Source of the DNA: Bradyrhizobium sp. CCBAU 53340
Lineage (GTDB): Bacteria > Pseudomonadota > Alphaproteobacteria > Rhizobiales > Xanthobacteraceae
Direction of reading: 5' to 3'
Assembly (NCBI RefSeq): GCF_015291645.1
Contig: NZ_CP030056.1
Location: forward strand, 868,001 to 932,000
DNA: 64,000 nucleotides
Part shown: positions 1 through 8,013 of the stretch, in pieces
How positions within the stretch are numbered: the first letter of the stretch is position 1
Layout: each line of letters opens with the position of its first letter
The notes under the pieces: generated by a model
Seen by the model: only the letters and a program-made list of their open reading frames with translations
The model's database searches: none
Told to the model about the DNA's origin: nothing
Position numbers and translations under genes: made by a program

Positions 1-575
1 CGCGCGACACGAACTCGCTGCCTTGATCGACGCGGATCGTGGCCGGGAAGCCCGCTTCTTTGCAGGCCCTTTCCAGCACCGCCACGACGTCGGCGCCGCG
101 GAAGGTGAACCGTGGCGCCAGCGCCGGTGAGAACCGTGAGAAGATATCGACGATTGTCAGCACGCTAAGCTTGTGTCCTGTTGCCAACTGGTCATGGACG
201 AAGTCCATCGCCCAGGTCTCGTGGATCGCGTCGCCGGCTTGCGATCATCGCGCAGCTTGACTTTGACGCGGCGCTTGGGCCTTTTTGTTGCGCAATTGCA
301 GGCCCAACTCGCGATAGACGCGCCGGGTCTTGTTCTGGCACGGCGCCCATCCTTCACGACGCAGCAGCACGTGAACGCGGCGATAACCGTAGCGAATGCG
401 GGCATGACAGGTCTCCTTGATCTTCTGCTCGAGGGCAGCTTGGCCGGAGCGACGGGACTTGTAGTGGTGGGTCGACCTGTCAAACTAAAACGCCGCACAG
501 GCCCTGCGGATCGAGACCTGCCATTCGTTGCGGACTTCGTCAACCAGCTTGCGCTTCCGGCAAGGCCTCATAGCC
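1..575 (-). pseudogene. IS3-family transposase OrfB (integrase core), partial and frameshifted
   Basis: The minus strand encodes the N-terminal part of a DDE integrase-type transposase. Recognisable stretches include RKRKLVDEVRNEWQVSIRRA near the start, ETWAMDFVHDQLATG in the middle and IRVDQGSEFVSR at the window edge. The reading frame is broken near 505-515, where a stop appears after the RRAC stretch, and again around 265-280, so no continuous protein can be made from this copy. It follows orfA with the slight overlap usual for IS3 elements, where OrfAB is made by programmed frameshifting. The 3' end lies outside the window. Confidence 0.75.
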
Positions 576-834
576 TTCGGCGGATCACGTCCTGCGGCAT
601 CTCCTTGTCGAGCGACAGGCCCGCGACCAGTTTCTTCAGCTTGCCGTTCTGGGCCTCGAGCTGCTTCAAGCGCGGCATCTCCGTCGGCAGCAGTCCGTCA
701 CACTTCTTCTTCCAGTTGAAGTAGGTCGCTTGGCTGATCCCGACCTTGCGGAAGATCTTCGCAGCCGGGACGCCATCGTTGCCCTGCTTCAGGATGAACG
801 CCTTCCGGGCGTCCGAGAACTTCGAGGCCTTCAT
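568..834 (-). CDS. IS3-family transposase OrfA
   Basis: An 88-residue protein beginning MKASKFSDARKAF, with a helix-turn-helix in the first half (KIFRKVGISQATYFNWKKK) and a leucine-rich coiled coil after it (PRLKQLEAQNGKLKKLVAGL). This is the normal size and layout of the DNA-binding OrfA of IS3 elements, and it ends with the usual DVIRRRL tail just where orfB should begin. The frame is intact, but the adjacent orfB is broken, so the element is probably not active by itself. Confidence 0.85.
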   Translation of the reverse strand: MKASKFSDARKAFILKQGNDGVPAAKIFRKVGISQATYFNWKKKCDGLLPTEMPRLKQLEAQNGKLKKLVAGLSLDKEMPQDVIRRRL

Positions 835-914
835 CGTCCTTCGCTCCTCCCAGCCGAGGGGATTCGGCAGCGAAAACTCTAGCCAAAGTGGTCCAGCTTG
901 CCGGCCTCAGATCA

Positions 915-1452
915 TGTCGTTGAACCGACACGCACGATGGTTTCACCGAAAGGGTTAAGTGTTGGCGCCCTGCCTTCGGTCATGAAGCGCTCGAAATTGA
1001 GCGATCTTAACGTCGCTACCGTGTTGCCCCGTTGCGAGCGCTTCTAAGCCTGCTCGTTGTCGTCGCGCTCGCGCACAACCGTTCGGCGCGGCGAAGGACG
1101 TTGATCATCGAGAGGAGATCGTCAGCGTCGGCTTCAATGCGGCTCTTCACTCGCATCCCAGTCGGAAACTGAAGATGTCGGCGACCGCGTCCAAGACCTG
1201 CTCGCCATCTGTCTGGAGCCTCTGATTCCGATCCTGCGGTGTTTGAAAAGGCGGTAGGCCTGAAGCAGGTGCTCGATTACGACTCGGTCGCCGGATCAGA
1301 AGGCCTGGTGCGGCTCGAAATCGTCATGCTCGCGCATGTGAGGGGACTGCGTCGCAGGCAAGCTCGAGCGGGTCCGTGGGACCATAGGACACCGAGAACC
1401 AACAGTCAGAGCTTGGCTCTTTTCGTACCAACGCGTCGCGCTTCAGACAACG
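915..1452. other. Gene-poor stretch with a decayed minus-strand ORF
   Basis: No intact gene is seen. On the minus strand around 1040-1240 two coding-like pieces remain (one reads RIEADADDLLSMINVLRRAE, another GEQVLDAVADIFSFRLGCE), which look like parts of a small lost protein with a frame change between them. I do not recognise the family. The rest appears to be debris between the IS3 end and the promoter of cassette A. Confidence 0.3.
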
Positions 1453-1468
1453 TGTCGGGAGTCGGACG
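1453..1468 (+). promoter_or_regulatory. NifA upstream activator-like site, degenerate (TGT-N10-ACG)
   Basis: TGTCGGGAGTCGGACG differs by one base from the NifA site consensus TGT-N10-ACA. It lies about 87 bp upstream of the sigma54 promoter at 1555. At the equivalent place before cassette B the reverse complement reads TGTCGGGATTCGGACA, a perfect match, so the two sites appear to be homologous. Confidence 0.55.
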
Positions 1469-1554
1469 ACGCGAAATCATCGCTGGCAAACCAAATGGCC
1501 AACTCTTTTCGAATTCCGTCGGCTCTGGGGGCGCGAGCCGAGTGATCTAAGGGC

Positions 1555-1571
1555 TGGTATGGCGCTTGCTT
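1555..1571 (+). promoter_or_regulatory. Sigma54 (RpoN) -24/-12 promoter of cassette A
   Basis: TGGTATGGCGCTTGCTT fits the sigma54 pattern (GG at -24, GC at -12, ten bases between). The following TAAAGAG and the whole element are also conserved before cassette B (TGGTACGGCGCTTGCTT), although the flanking sequence has diverged. It lies about 99 bp ahead of the start codon at 1670. Confidence 0.8.
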
Positions 1572-1669
1572 AAAGAGAGGCGGAACCACGTCTACGCCCC
1601 CTGGCGATTAAATACCTTCGCCTGCGATGGACCTAGGAGATCGGTTCTTTAGCACGAGGAGCTAATAGC

Positions 1670-3259
1670 ATGTCCGGTGTTGCTGCTGCGTTTCTATGCT
1701 CTTCAAGCAAGTCACGGGCGACGGTTTATGATCGGCTCAAGCACATGGTTCCGAAACTTGCATTTCGCGGTCAGGCGGGGGTCGGCATTGCAGCTTTCAT
1801 GCACAAGGAAGGTGTTCGATATGCGAGAGCGCTTCAGTCCTCATGCGACTCAGTGCGCATTGAGCACGATGAACAGGATCCGAATTTTAGGCCCCATGTT
1901 GCAATCGCCCATATCCGTAGCCGATGCCGCGGAATCAGCGATGGCGGGGACCTTCAGCCAATTCACAACAATGCGGGCACCAGCCGCAGTTTGGCAATTT
2001 CTCTAGATGGAGCCTTGGTCAATGGCCGTGAACTCAGGGGAGAATTGCTTGCCCAGGGCTATAGGTTGGGCAGCAACACAGATGCTGAGCTCTTGCTCAA
2101 GTGGATTGAAGGCTCTTGTGAAAGAGACTATTGGCGGCACGGTCTGCCCGTCAATTACGAAAACATCTTTCGCGACATTGATGACCGAATTGATGGCGCT
2201 ATTAGCGCGATTCTCCTGGACGGAGAAGGAAATCTGGTTGCATACCGTAATCGATGTGGTTTGCGTCCATTGGAAACTATGCAAACAGATGACGGGTTCT
2301 TGCTGGTTGCTTCGGAAAATTGTGCCTTTGCCGATCTGGAGGGTAAGACACAGCAAATCTTACCAGGGCACATCAGGTATGTAGACGGGAAAATGGGGTA
2401 CTGCGTTGATCGTTCCGTGAGCAACGGGCAATACAAAGCCAAACTCTGCGCCTACGAAGCTCTTTACTTAGGAAATCCGAACACATCGGTCGAAGGCCAA
2501 TCACATTTCGAAACCCGTTACAACATCGGAGCCGCCCTTGGTGGCCTTGTTGCGCAGCGACTGCAAGGAGAACTAGGCTCCACACTCACAATCGTTTCCT
2601 CCATGCCGCATACTGGCGGGCCGTACGCTGATGGTCTGTTTGCATCTCTCGTCGAATACGGCGTGTTCGCCCAGCGTCGGGAAGTAGTCTCAACGCAATT
2701 TTTTCAGCGAACTCTAATCGGTACACCCAGCGAGCGAAAATGTCTCATTGCTCAAAAGTACCGCGTATCGGAAACGAGCCTTGCTGAAGCCGCGATAATA
2801 ATTGTCGACGAGGCCCTCATTCGTGGCGATACCAGTCAGGCTGTCACGAATATGCTGCTTGCCGCTGGGGCCAAAGCCGTACATTGGGCGATCGGTTCGC
2901 CGCCCATAGTGGCTCCTAACTACTACGGCATGGGTATCGACACACTAGATGAGTTGGCATTCTGGCAGATATGGAAACAATTGCCGCCTGAACAGCGCAC
3001 GCAAATCCTTCGCTTTCACAAGATGGAGCCGCAAGATCTCAAAATCATCGAAAGCAATATCGCGGCATCCATCAACGCGGCCACGATAACGTATCTGCCG
3101 TTTCCACTTCTAGTATCGTTGTTGCCCTGCAGGCAAGACGGCGTCGATTTGTCACCGTTTACATTCGAGATGCCAACCCCTGCGGGGCAGAAGCGCGCGA
3201 ATAGGAACTTGCGCGAATTAGCGGCCGATCTTCCCTATTCGGAATCGATCCTTGCTTGA
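1670..3259 (+). CDS. PurF-like (amidophosphoribosyltransferase-related) protein with Ser in place of the nucleophilic Cys, copy A
   Basis: A 529-residue protein with the two-part layout of glutamine PRPP amidotransferase. The N-terminal Ntn-type domain (about 1-240) keeps RGQ (33-35), HIRSR (81-85), QPIHNN, NTDAELLL and CGLRPL. The C-terminal phosphoribosyltransferase domain (about 260-440) keeps the PRPP loop as IIIVDEALIRGDTS (376-389) and GSPPIVAPNYYG. In PurF the residue after Met is the catalytic Cys (MCG); here it is Ser (MSGVAAAF), and the HNG oxyanion motif is replaced by LDG (112-114). Glutaminase activity is therefore doubtful, although Ser can be an N-terminal nucleophile in other Ntn enzymes. 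It may join ammonia or another amine to PRPP; the real substrate is unknown. The start is supported by GAGGAG upstream. It is the first gene of a three-gene operon under a sigma54 promoter, with a diverged copy at 37075-38664. A housekeeping PurF role is unlikely. Confidence 0.85.
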   Translation: MSGVAAAFLCSSSKSRATVYDRLKHMVPKLAFRGQAGVGIAAFMHKEGVRYARALQSSCDSVRIEHDEQDPNFRPHVAIAHIRSRCRGISDGGDLQPIHNNAGTSRSLAISLDGALVNGRELRGELLAQGYRLGSNTDAELLLKWIEGSCERDYWRHGLPVNYENIFRDIDDRIDGAISAILLDGEGNLVAYRNRCGLRPLETMQTDDGFLLVASENCAFADLEGKTQQILPGHIRYVDGKMGYCVDRSVSNGQYKAKLCAYEALYLGNPNTSVEGQSHFETRYNIGAALGGLVAQRLQGELGSTLTIVSSMPHTGGPYADGLFASLVEYGVFAQRREVVSTQFFQRTLIGTPSERKCLIAQKYRVSETSLAEAAIIIVDEALIRGDTSQAVTNMLLAAGAKAVHWAIGSPPIVAPNYYGMGIDTLDELAFWQIWKQLPPEQRTQILRFHKMEPQDLKIIESNIAASINAATITYLPFPLLVSLLPCRQDGVDLSPFTFEMPTPAGQKRANRNLRELAADLPYSESILA

Positions 3260-3268
3260 GGTCAAATC

Positions 3269-3949
3269 ATGAAACCGGTTCTCGTCTTTGATTGGAATGG
3301 AACGCTGCTCGATGATACGTACGCACTGCTCCAAACGACAAATGCCATACTAGATCGCTTTGGTCATGCAACAATCGACATGAGCACCTTCCGGGAACAT
3401 TGCGATGTTCCGCTATCTCTTCTTTATCGCAGTCTCGGAATGTCGCAAGACGAGGTTGCGACGGTGGATCGCGATGGCAGTGCAATCTTTCACGACACGT
3501 ACGAACCTCTTGCGGGTAAAGCCGATCTGCGCGAGGGCGCGCGCAGGGTGTTGGAGTTAGCGCACCAAGAAGCAGCTTCGTCCATCATCGTGAGCAACCA
3601 TATAGTCGATCCTCTGCGCTCCCAATTGAGAAGACTTGGGATCGACGACTACATCAACGATGTGCTCGCCTTTGAAAACCGCACTACCCAATATAAATCG
3701 ATGAGCAAGGGAGAGCGGCTTCGTCTATACATGCAGAAAAACAACCTGAAGCCGGCGTCAACCTTCATCATCGGCGATATGCCGGTCGAAACGGATATCG
3801 CGCGCAATCTCGGACTCGTAAGCATATCCATTACCGGTGGATTTGTTTCGGAGTCGCGCTTGCGCGCGGCGCGTCCTGACTACACGATTAACAACCATCA
3901 TGAGCTGTTACCAATCTTACAAAGGCACGGGTTTTTTCGGAATGCATAA
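3269..3949 (+). CDS. HAD-superfamily phosphatase, cassette A
   Basis: A 226-residue haloacid dehalogenase-type hydrolase. Motif I is FDWNGTLLDD (nucleophile Asp8), motif II is the SN of IIVSNH (about 110), and motif III/IV is the FIIGDMPVETD stretch (about 165-175). A helical cap (about 15-90) follows motif I, as in phosphoglycolate phosphatase-like proteins. It starts 9 bp after the PurF-like gene and ends 3 bp before the dehydrogenase gene, so it is surely co-transcribed. A reasonable role is removing a phosphate from the product of the PurF-like enzyme, but that is inference from the order of genes. The paralogue in cassette B is at 36395-37066. Confidence 0.85.
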   Translation: MKPVLVFDWNGTLLDDTYALLQTTNAILDRFGHATIDMSTFREHCDVPLSLLYRSLGMSQDEVATVDRDGSAIFHDTYEPLAGKADLREGARRVLELAHQEAASSIIVSNHIVDPLRSQLRRLGIDDYINDVLAFENRTTQYKSMSKGERLRLYMQKNNLKPASTFIIGDMPVETDIARNLGLVSISITGGFVSESRLRAARPDYTINNHHELLPILQRHGFFRNA

Positions 3950-3952
3950 ATC

Positions 3953-4858
3953 ATGATTGGCGAGGAATCATCACCCAACGTCGCTCCTAAAACGGCGAAG
4001 CAGAGAATAGGCCTTATCGGAGCTGGACGCATGGGAACCGGTATCGGTATCAGCCTATTGCGTCACCAAATCGAGCTGCATATCAAAGCGAACAAAACTC
4101 GCTTCGGTGCGGATCGCTTGACTGGTGCAGGTGCCCATGAACATCCTTCGATCGCCGAGTTGGCGCGGCATGTAAACGCCGTCGTGTTATCCTTGCCTTC
4201 CAGCCGCGAGGTTGAGGCAGTATGCCTTGGGCAAGATGGGCTGTTCGTCCATATGCCCCGAGGAGGGTTGATAATTGACTGCTCGACGTCTTATCCTGCT
4301 TCAACGGTCGCACTGGCTGAGCAGGCGCAAAAATGCGGCCTAAGCTTTATGGACGCTCCAGTAACGCGGAGCCCCGAACAAGCAGAGCTAGGCCTTCTCA
4401 ACGCGATCGTTGGATCGAATGAAAAGCTTTTTCCTGTCGCTGAGGGCATTCTTGGTGCGTTTTGTGAGACCGTTCTTCATGTCGGAGATGTCGGACAAGG
4501 TCACAAGCTCAAGCTTGTTTACAACAGCATGACTATGGGGATAGCGGCGGTAGCCGCGGAGGTTTGCCAGTTTGCGTGCGGCCTTGACGTCGATCTCGTA
4601 ACACTCCGCTCTCTGGTTAGTCGGGGCTCCACCAATAGCGGAATATTTCAAGCCTTCGTGTCCTTTTTGTTAGGCGAGAAACCCGATGTTCTGGCAATCT
4701 CAATCGCGAATTCCGCAAAGGATATTGAGTGCGCTGTGCGCCTGGCAGGCGAGAGCGCAGTTCCGGTGCCGGTCTTGGCTGCCGCCGCACACAAATTAAA
4801 TGTCTCAGTTGTTGCGGGCAAAGGCGAACTCACACTACCTCATCTGTCTCGCCCATGA
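3953..4858 (+). CDS. NAD(P)-dependent 6PGDH/3-hydroxyisobutyrate dehydrogenase-type protein, cassette A
   Basis: A 301-residue beta-hydroxyacid dehydrogenase-family protein. The Rossmann start is IGLIGAGRMGTGIG (about 21-34, GxGxMG), followed by the substrate-binding stretch DCSTSYPAST, the DAPVTRSPEQAELG region (the family has DAPVSGG) and the catalytic-lysine region GQGHKLKLVYNSM. The all-alpha C-terminal domain is complete. The proline- and glutamate-rich DAPVTRSPEQ in place of the usual DAPVSGG suggests an unusual substrate. It is the last gene of cassette A, and no terminator is obvious after it; IS4-like debris begins about 150 bp downstream. The paralogue is at 35477-36382. The reaction (oxidation or reduction of a hydroxy or imino compound) cannot be fixed from sequence alone. 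Confidence 0.85.
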   Translation: MIGEESSPNVAPKTAKQRIGLIGAGRMGTGIGISLLRHQIELHIKANKTRFGADRLTGAGAHEHPSIAELARHVNAVVLSLPSSREVEAVCLGQDGLFVHMPRGGLIIDCSTSYPASTVALAEQAQKCGLSFMDAPVTRSPEQAELGLLNAIVGSNEKLFPVAEGILGAFCETVLHVGDVGQGHKLKLVYNSMTMGIAAVAAEVCQFACGLDVDLVTLRSLVSRGSTNSGIFQAFVSFLLGEKPDVLAISIANSAKDIECAVRLAGESAVPVPVLAAAAHKLNVSVVAGKGELTLPHLSRP

Positions 4859-5009
4859 GCTCCTCGGCCTATTCATAGCAATCGAGAGCGGGCTCTAACC
4901 GCGGAGCGAGTGCAGATCGTCGTTATGGAGAGGTGTAGCTGGCGGGGCCGCGGCCCTCTATCGGTCTGCGCATTTTCATCGATGCAGTGTACGCATCCGG
5001 GCAACCCTA

Positions 5010-5336
5010 CGATTACCCACATTTTTTGAGGTGTACTGTGCCGAAAAACTTGAGTCGCCAGAAACGCTTGTGATTCTTTGACGGGTACCTGATTCGAGAA
5101 GAGGTGCTCTATGGACTGACTTCACGCGCGCGGGATGAGAAGGCGGATCGGTTGACGTCTGACGCGGTGACCTGGTTTGACCGTGAAGCAGCGCTTTGCG
5201 AATTCCATGACACTCGGCTTGGCGAGAGAATTCGCATGCTGCTGAAGCAGATCGGCGGAGACATCGGACAGAGCATTCCGATGGTGTGCCAAGACTGGGC
5301 TAATACCAAGGCGGCCTATCGTTTCTTTCTCCAATG
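5010..5336 (+). mobile_element. Left end of a Tn5-like IS4-family element with transposase N-terminus
   Basis: Starts with the terminal repeat CGATTACCCACATTTTTTGA (5010-5029), whose reverse complement closes the second copy at 12386-12405. A transposase N-terminal piece (5104-5337) carries the Tn5-type DNA-binding domain signature RLGERIRMLLKQIGGDIGQS and ends shortly after WANTKAAYRFF, where sequence of a different origin begins. Only the first fifth or so of the transposase is left. The same coding region occurs again at 10993-11165, so this is a separate copy or a duplicated piece. Confidence 0.75.
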
Positions 5337-5499
5337 AACGAGTAAGCGAGGCCGACATCCTGTCACAGTGCCGGCCTTTGGCATGAGTTGCATCGTGTCG
5401 AGACATGATGCATCCGCGCCACGTCCGCGTTTCACCGTATTGGCGACCGGCGCGAGTACATCTGATTGGCAGCTTCATTCCACGAGGCGACCTAAGTGC

Positions 5500-5960
5500 G
5501 GCAAGGCCGCCGCTTTTGTTGACCAGGCGATTGCCGGCATCTGAGCCGCTTCGCGCGAGAAGATCGGTGCTTTCCCGGTACGACGTTTGGAATTGTGCGA
5601 ACGGATTGTCGGGCGGAGGGAGCTCCAGCCACTCGTCGTCGTACTCGGGACGGTCGTGCTCGAGTCCGTAGTCGAAATCTTCGACCACGTGGTGGGAGCC
5701 GGTGTTGGTTTCCTGATGGTTCTCGACGCCCTCCGGATACTCCCAGACCCTAGGGAAAGTCTTCCCAATTCCGGATGCTTAATAACGGCTTCATGGTGGA
5801 GCTCCGGTCCCATCTGTCGCTCGTCGCTGCAAACGGCGTTCCAGTCCAGCAGGTCCGAATCGATTTCGTGTATCTCGCCAAAACGTCGATGTCTGATACG
5901 GGCGGTTCCATTGCAGTAGACGTACATCACCAGCGATTTCCCGACTCTTTCCGATGGCAT
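5500..5960 (-). pseudogene. Unrecognised hypothetical protein, frameshifted and truncated
   Basis: On the minus strand a coding-like protein begins at 5960 or 5927 (the latter giving MYVYCNGTARIRHRRFGEIH) and continues to ELHHEAVIKHPELG. The frame then shifts near 5755 and continues as WEYPEGVENHQE, an acidic stretch with HDRPEYDDEWLELPPPDNPF, and FQTSYRESTDLLARSGSD to about GNRLVNK near 5515. After that the sequence resembles nothing related, so the C-terminus was probably lost when IS sequences moved in at 5340-5500. I do not recognise the family. The even, residue-rich composition and the conserved-looking second part argue for a real ancestral gene. Confidence 0.45.
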
Positions 5961-6474
5961 CATACCATCGGAGCGCGCCCGCGGTCGAAGCGGATTGTCG
6001 ATCGCCGATAACCGACGAAGGAGTGCACGACCGGCGTCGAGCAATGGACAGGAGTCGGATCCCGCGCCCAACATACGGCCATGAAGAAGGTCGTGAAAAG
6101 CGATGTCATCGGACAGCAGGGAATGTCCCTCATCGAGGGAATCGTTCTCTTGGAGTTCATGTTCTATCCGACCGGCGGCGTCGAAGCGGAGATCGACGGC
6201 TTCATCGAGTTGCGTGACGCCGAAACGGGCGAGGTCGCAACTGGTAGTGTCCAGTATCTTTCGCACATTGATCAGGCGACGACTCCGGTCTCAGAGAGTT
6301 GCTGCTGATAGAGCGGTCGCATATTCATGTAGCATTTGGTCGACCACGCGTTCCGGCAATGTGCCGCAGCCGTGCCACTGCCAAGTTGAGACAGGATTGA
6401 CCGTCAGGAAAGGCGCCGATGACACGGGTTCGTCGCCGGATCTCCTTCATGATGCGCTCGAGCGGATTGTTAAC

Positions 6475-8013
6475 CGGTATGAGGATGGCGCGGTCACTGT
6501 TTCCGCTACTGGCTTTTCGAACTGGTGGCATATGCTGCGAGTATCCGGGATAGAGGCTCCGGGAGCACGAAGGTGCGGGCGGCCGGTTCGTACGATGAGC
6601 TGCGAGCTCGTTTTGTTAGGTGGCCGCCTCTTACGACTCGCCCGGTTGCGCCGAGAGCGCGAATCCGTAGTTGTCGTGTCGCCCGCCGCTCTCGTTATCA
6701 ACGTGGCGGGTAGGAAAGACGGACATGCGACGCGTAATCGGAATGGATATCCACCGCACCTTCTGGGAGGTGGCGATTTGGGAAGGAGGCGTGCTGCGGC
6801 ACGCAGGCCGGGTCGACATGACCCGCGTGGCACTTGAAGGCTTCGGGAGGACGCCTAAGCCGACGGACGAGGTCGTTCTGGAAGCGACTGGCAATAGCAT
6901 GGCAGCGTCGCGCGTACTGTCGCCTTTCGTCGCCCGGGAGGTGATCGCCAACCCGCTGCAGGTGAAGGCGATCGCCCATGCGCATGTGAAGACCGACAAG
7001 GTTGATGCAGGCACTCTCGCGAACCTTTACGTCGCGGGCTACTTGCCCGAAGTGTGGACGCCGGACGCGGTTACCGAGCGATTGCGCCGGCTGGTGGCGC
7101 GGCGTTACCAGATTGTACGTCGTCGAACACGCGTAAAGAATGAGGTGCATGCGATCCTTGCGTCGCATCTTGTTCCGAAGTGCCTTCACTCTGACCTGCT
7201 CAACCAGCGCGGCCGAGTGTGGCTTGCACGGCAGGTCGTGCCGGCAGATGAGCAGCCGGCACTTGAGCGGAATATCCGTGAACTCGATCGGCTCGCCGAA
7301 GACCAGGCGGAGTTGGACCGCGAGATCGCACTGAGTGTCATGGGCGACAGTCCCGTGCGAAGGCTGATGACGATCACGAGCGTCAACCTAACGGTGGCCG
7401 TCGGCATCATCGCGGCGGTCGGCGACGTCACGCGAGTCAAGAGCCCACAGAAGCTGGTGAGCTACTTCGGCCTGAATCCACGGGTACGCCAGTCGGGCCT
7501 CGGCGCTGCCCATCATGGGCGCATCAGCAAGGTTGGTCGCAGCCACGCGCGGGCGATGCTGGTCGAGGCGGAATGGGGTGCTGCAAAGAGGCCTTGTTCG
7601 TTCGCATCAGGGCGAAGCGGGGGCATCAGATCGCGGCGGTCGCGCTTGCCCGTAAGCTCACTGTCCTATGCAGGCATCTGCTGACCAAGCAGGAAGACTA
7701 TCTTTGGGCGCGGCCGGCTCCGGTGGCGAGCAAGATGCGCGCCATGGATGGAGGCTCAGGCGGGGCGGCCGCAGAAGAAAGGCAATCGCCGGGGGGACCA
7801 CTTACGCCTATAACGTCAAGTCTCTGCGCGACCAGGAACGTCAGGTCGCCGAACTCGCCGAGAAGAGTTACGTACGATTTGTAACGTACTGGAAAGTATG
7901 TCCGCCGAGGGCGCGGCGCGCGGACGCCTCAACCCGATAAGGCTTGAATAGGCTGCCTGGCCGCGCTTCCAGCCGACACGCCGCTCTTCGCCACGAGGTC
8001 GCCCGCGCCAACC
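6475..8013 (+). mobile_element. IS110-family element inside the IS256 element
   Basis: The borders are set where the host IS256 coding sequence breaks off (about 6475 and 8013), so they are approximate and may include extra debris on both sides. The transposase gene inside is on the plus strand. IS110 elements usually lack clear terminal repeats, and none are visible here. Confidence 0.65.
6725..7940 (+). pseudogene. IS110-family transposase (DEDD type), two frameshifts
   Basis: Starts MRRVIGMDIHRTFWEVAIWE, giving the first Asp of the DEDD RuvC-like domain. It continues with VVLEATGNSMAASRVL (Glu) and KTDKVDAGTLANLY (the two Asp), and the C-terminal Transposase_20 region reads RRLMTITSVNLTVAVGIIAA, SYFGLNPRVRQSG and GRISKVGRSHARAMLVE. 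After the GAAK stretch near 7590 the frame changes (FVRIRAKRGHQIAAVALARK), and it changes again near 7755 (TYAYNVKSLRDQERQVAELA), ending at 7940. All usual domains can be followed, so this is a full-length but inactivated gene. Confidence 0.85.

Larger units (their letters stand above)
1..914 (-). mobile_element. IS3-family element (IS407-like group), cut by the window edge
   Basis: Reading leftwards from about 914, the sequence has an IS end (ending GGCCTCAGATCA on the plus strand), an intact orfA and a damaged orfB that runs off the window. The same end sequence recurs near 10172 beside another orfA fragment, which supports it as the element boundary. The family is assigned from the OrfA/OrfB sequence style. 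No target duplication can be judged because the other end is outside the window. Confidence 0.8.

Noticed and set aside
5475..6266. Long minus-strand open frame as one protein of 263 residues
   Set aside because: Its first part is antisense to the DUF4365 gene and its last part leaves the protein-like frame; only the middle (5500-5960, with a frame change) looks real.
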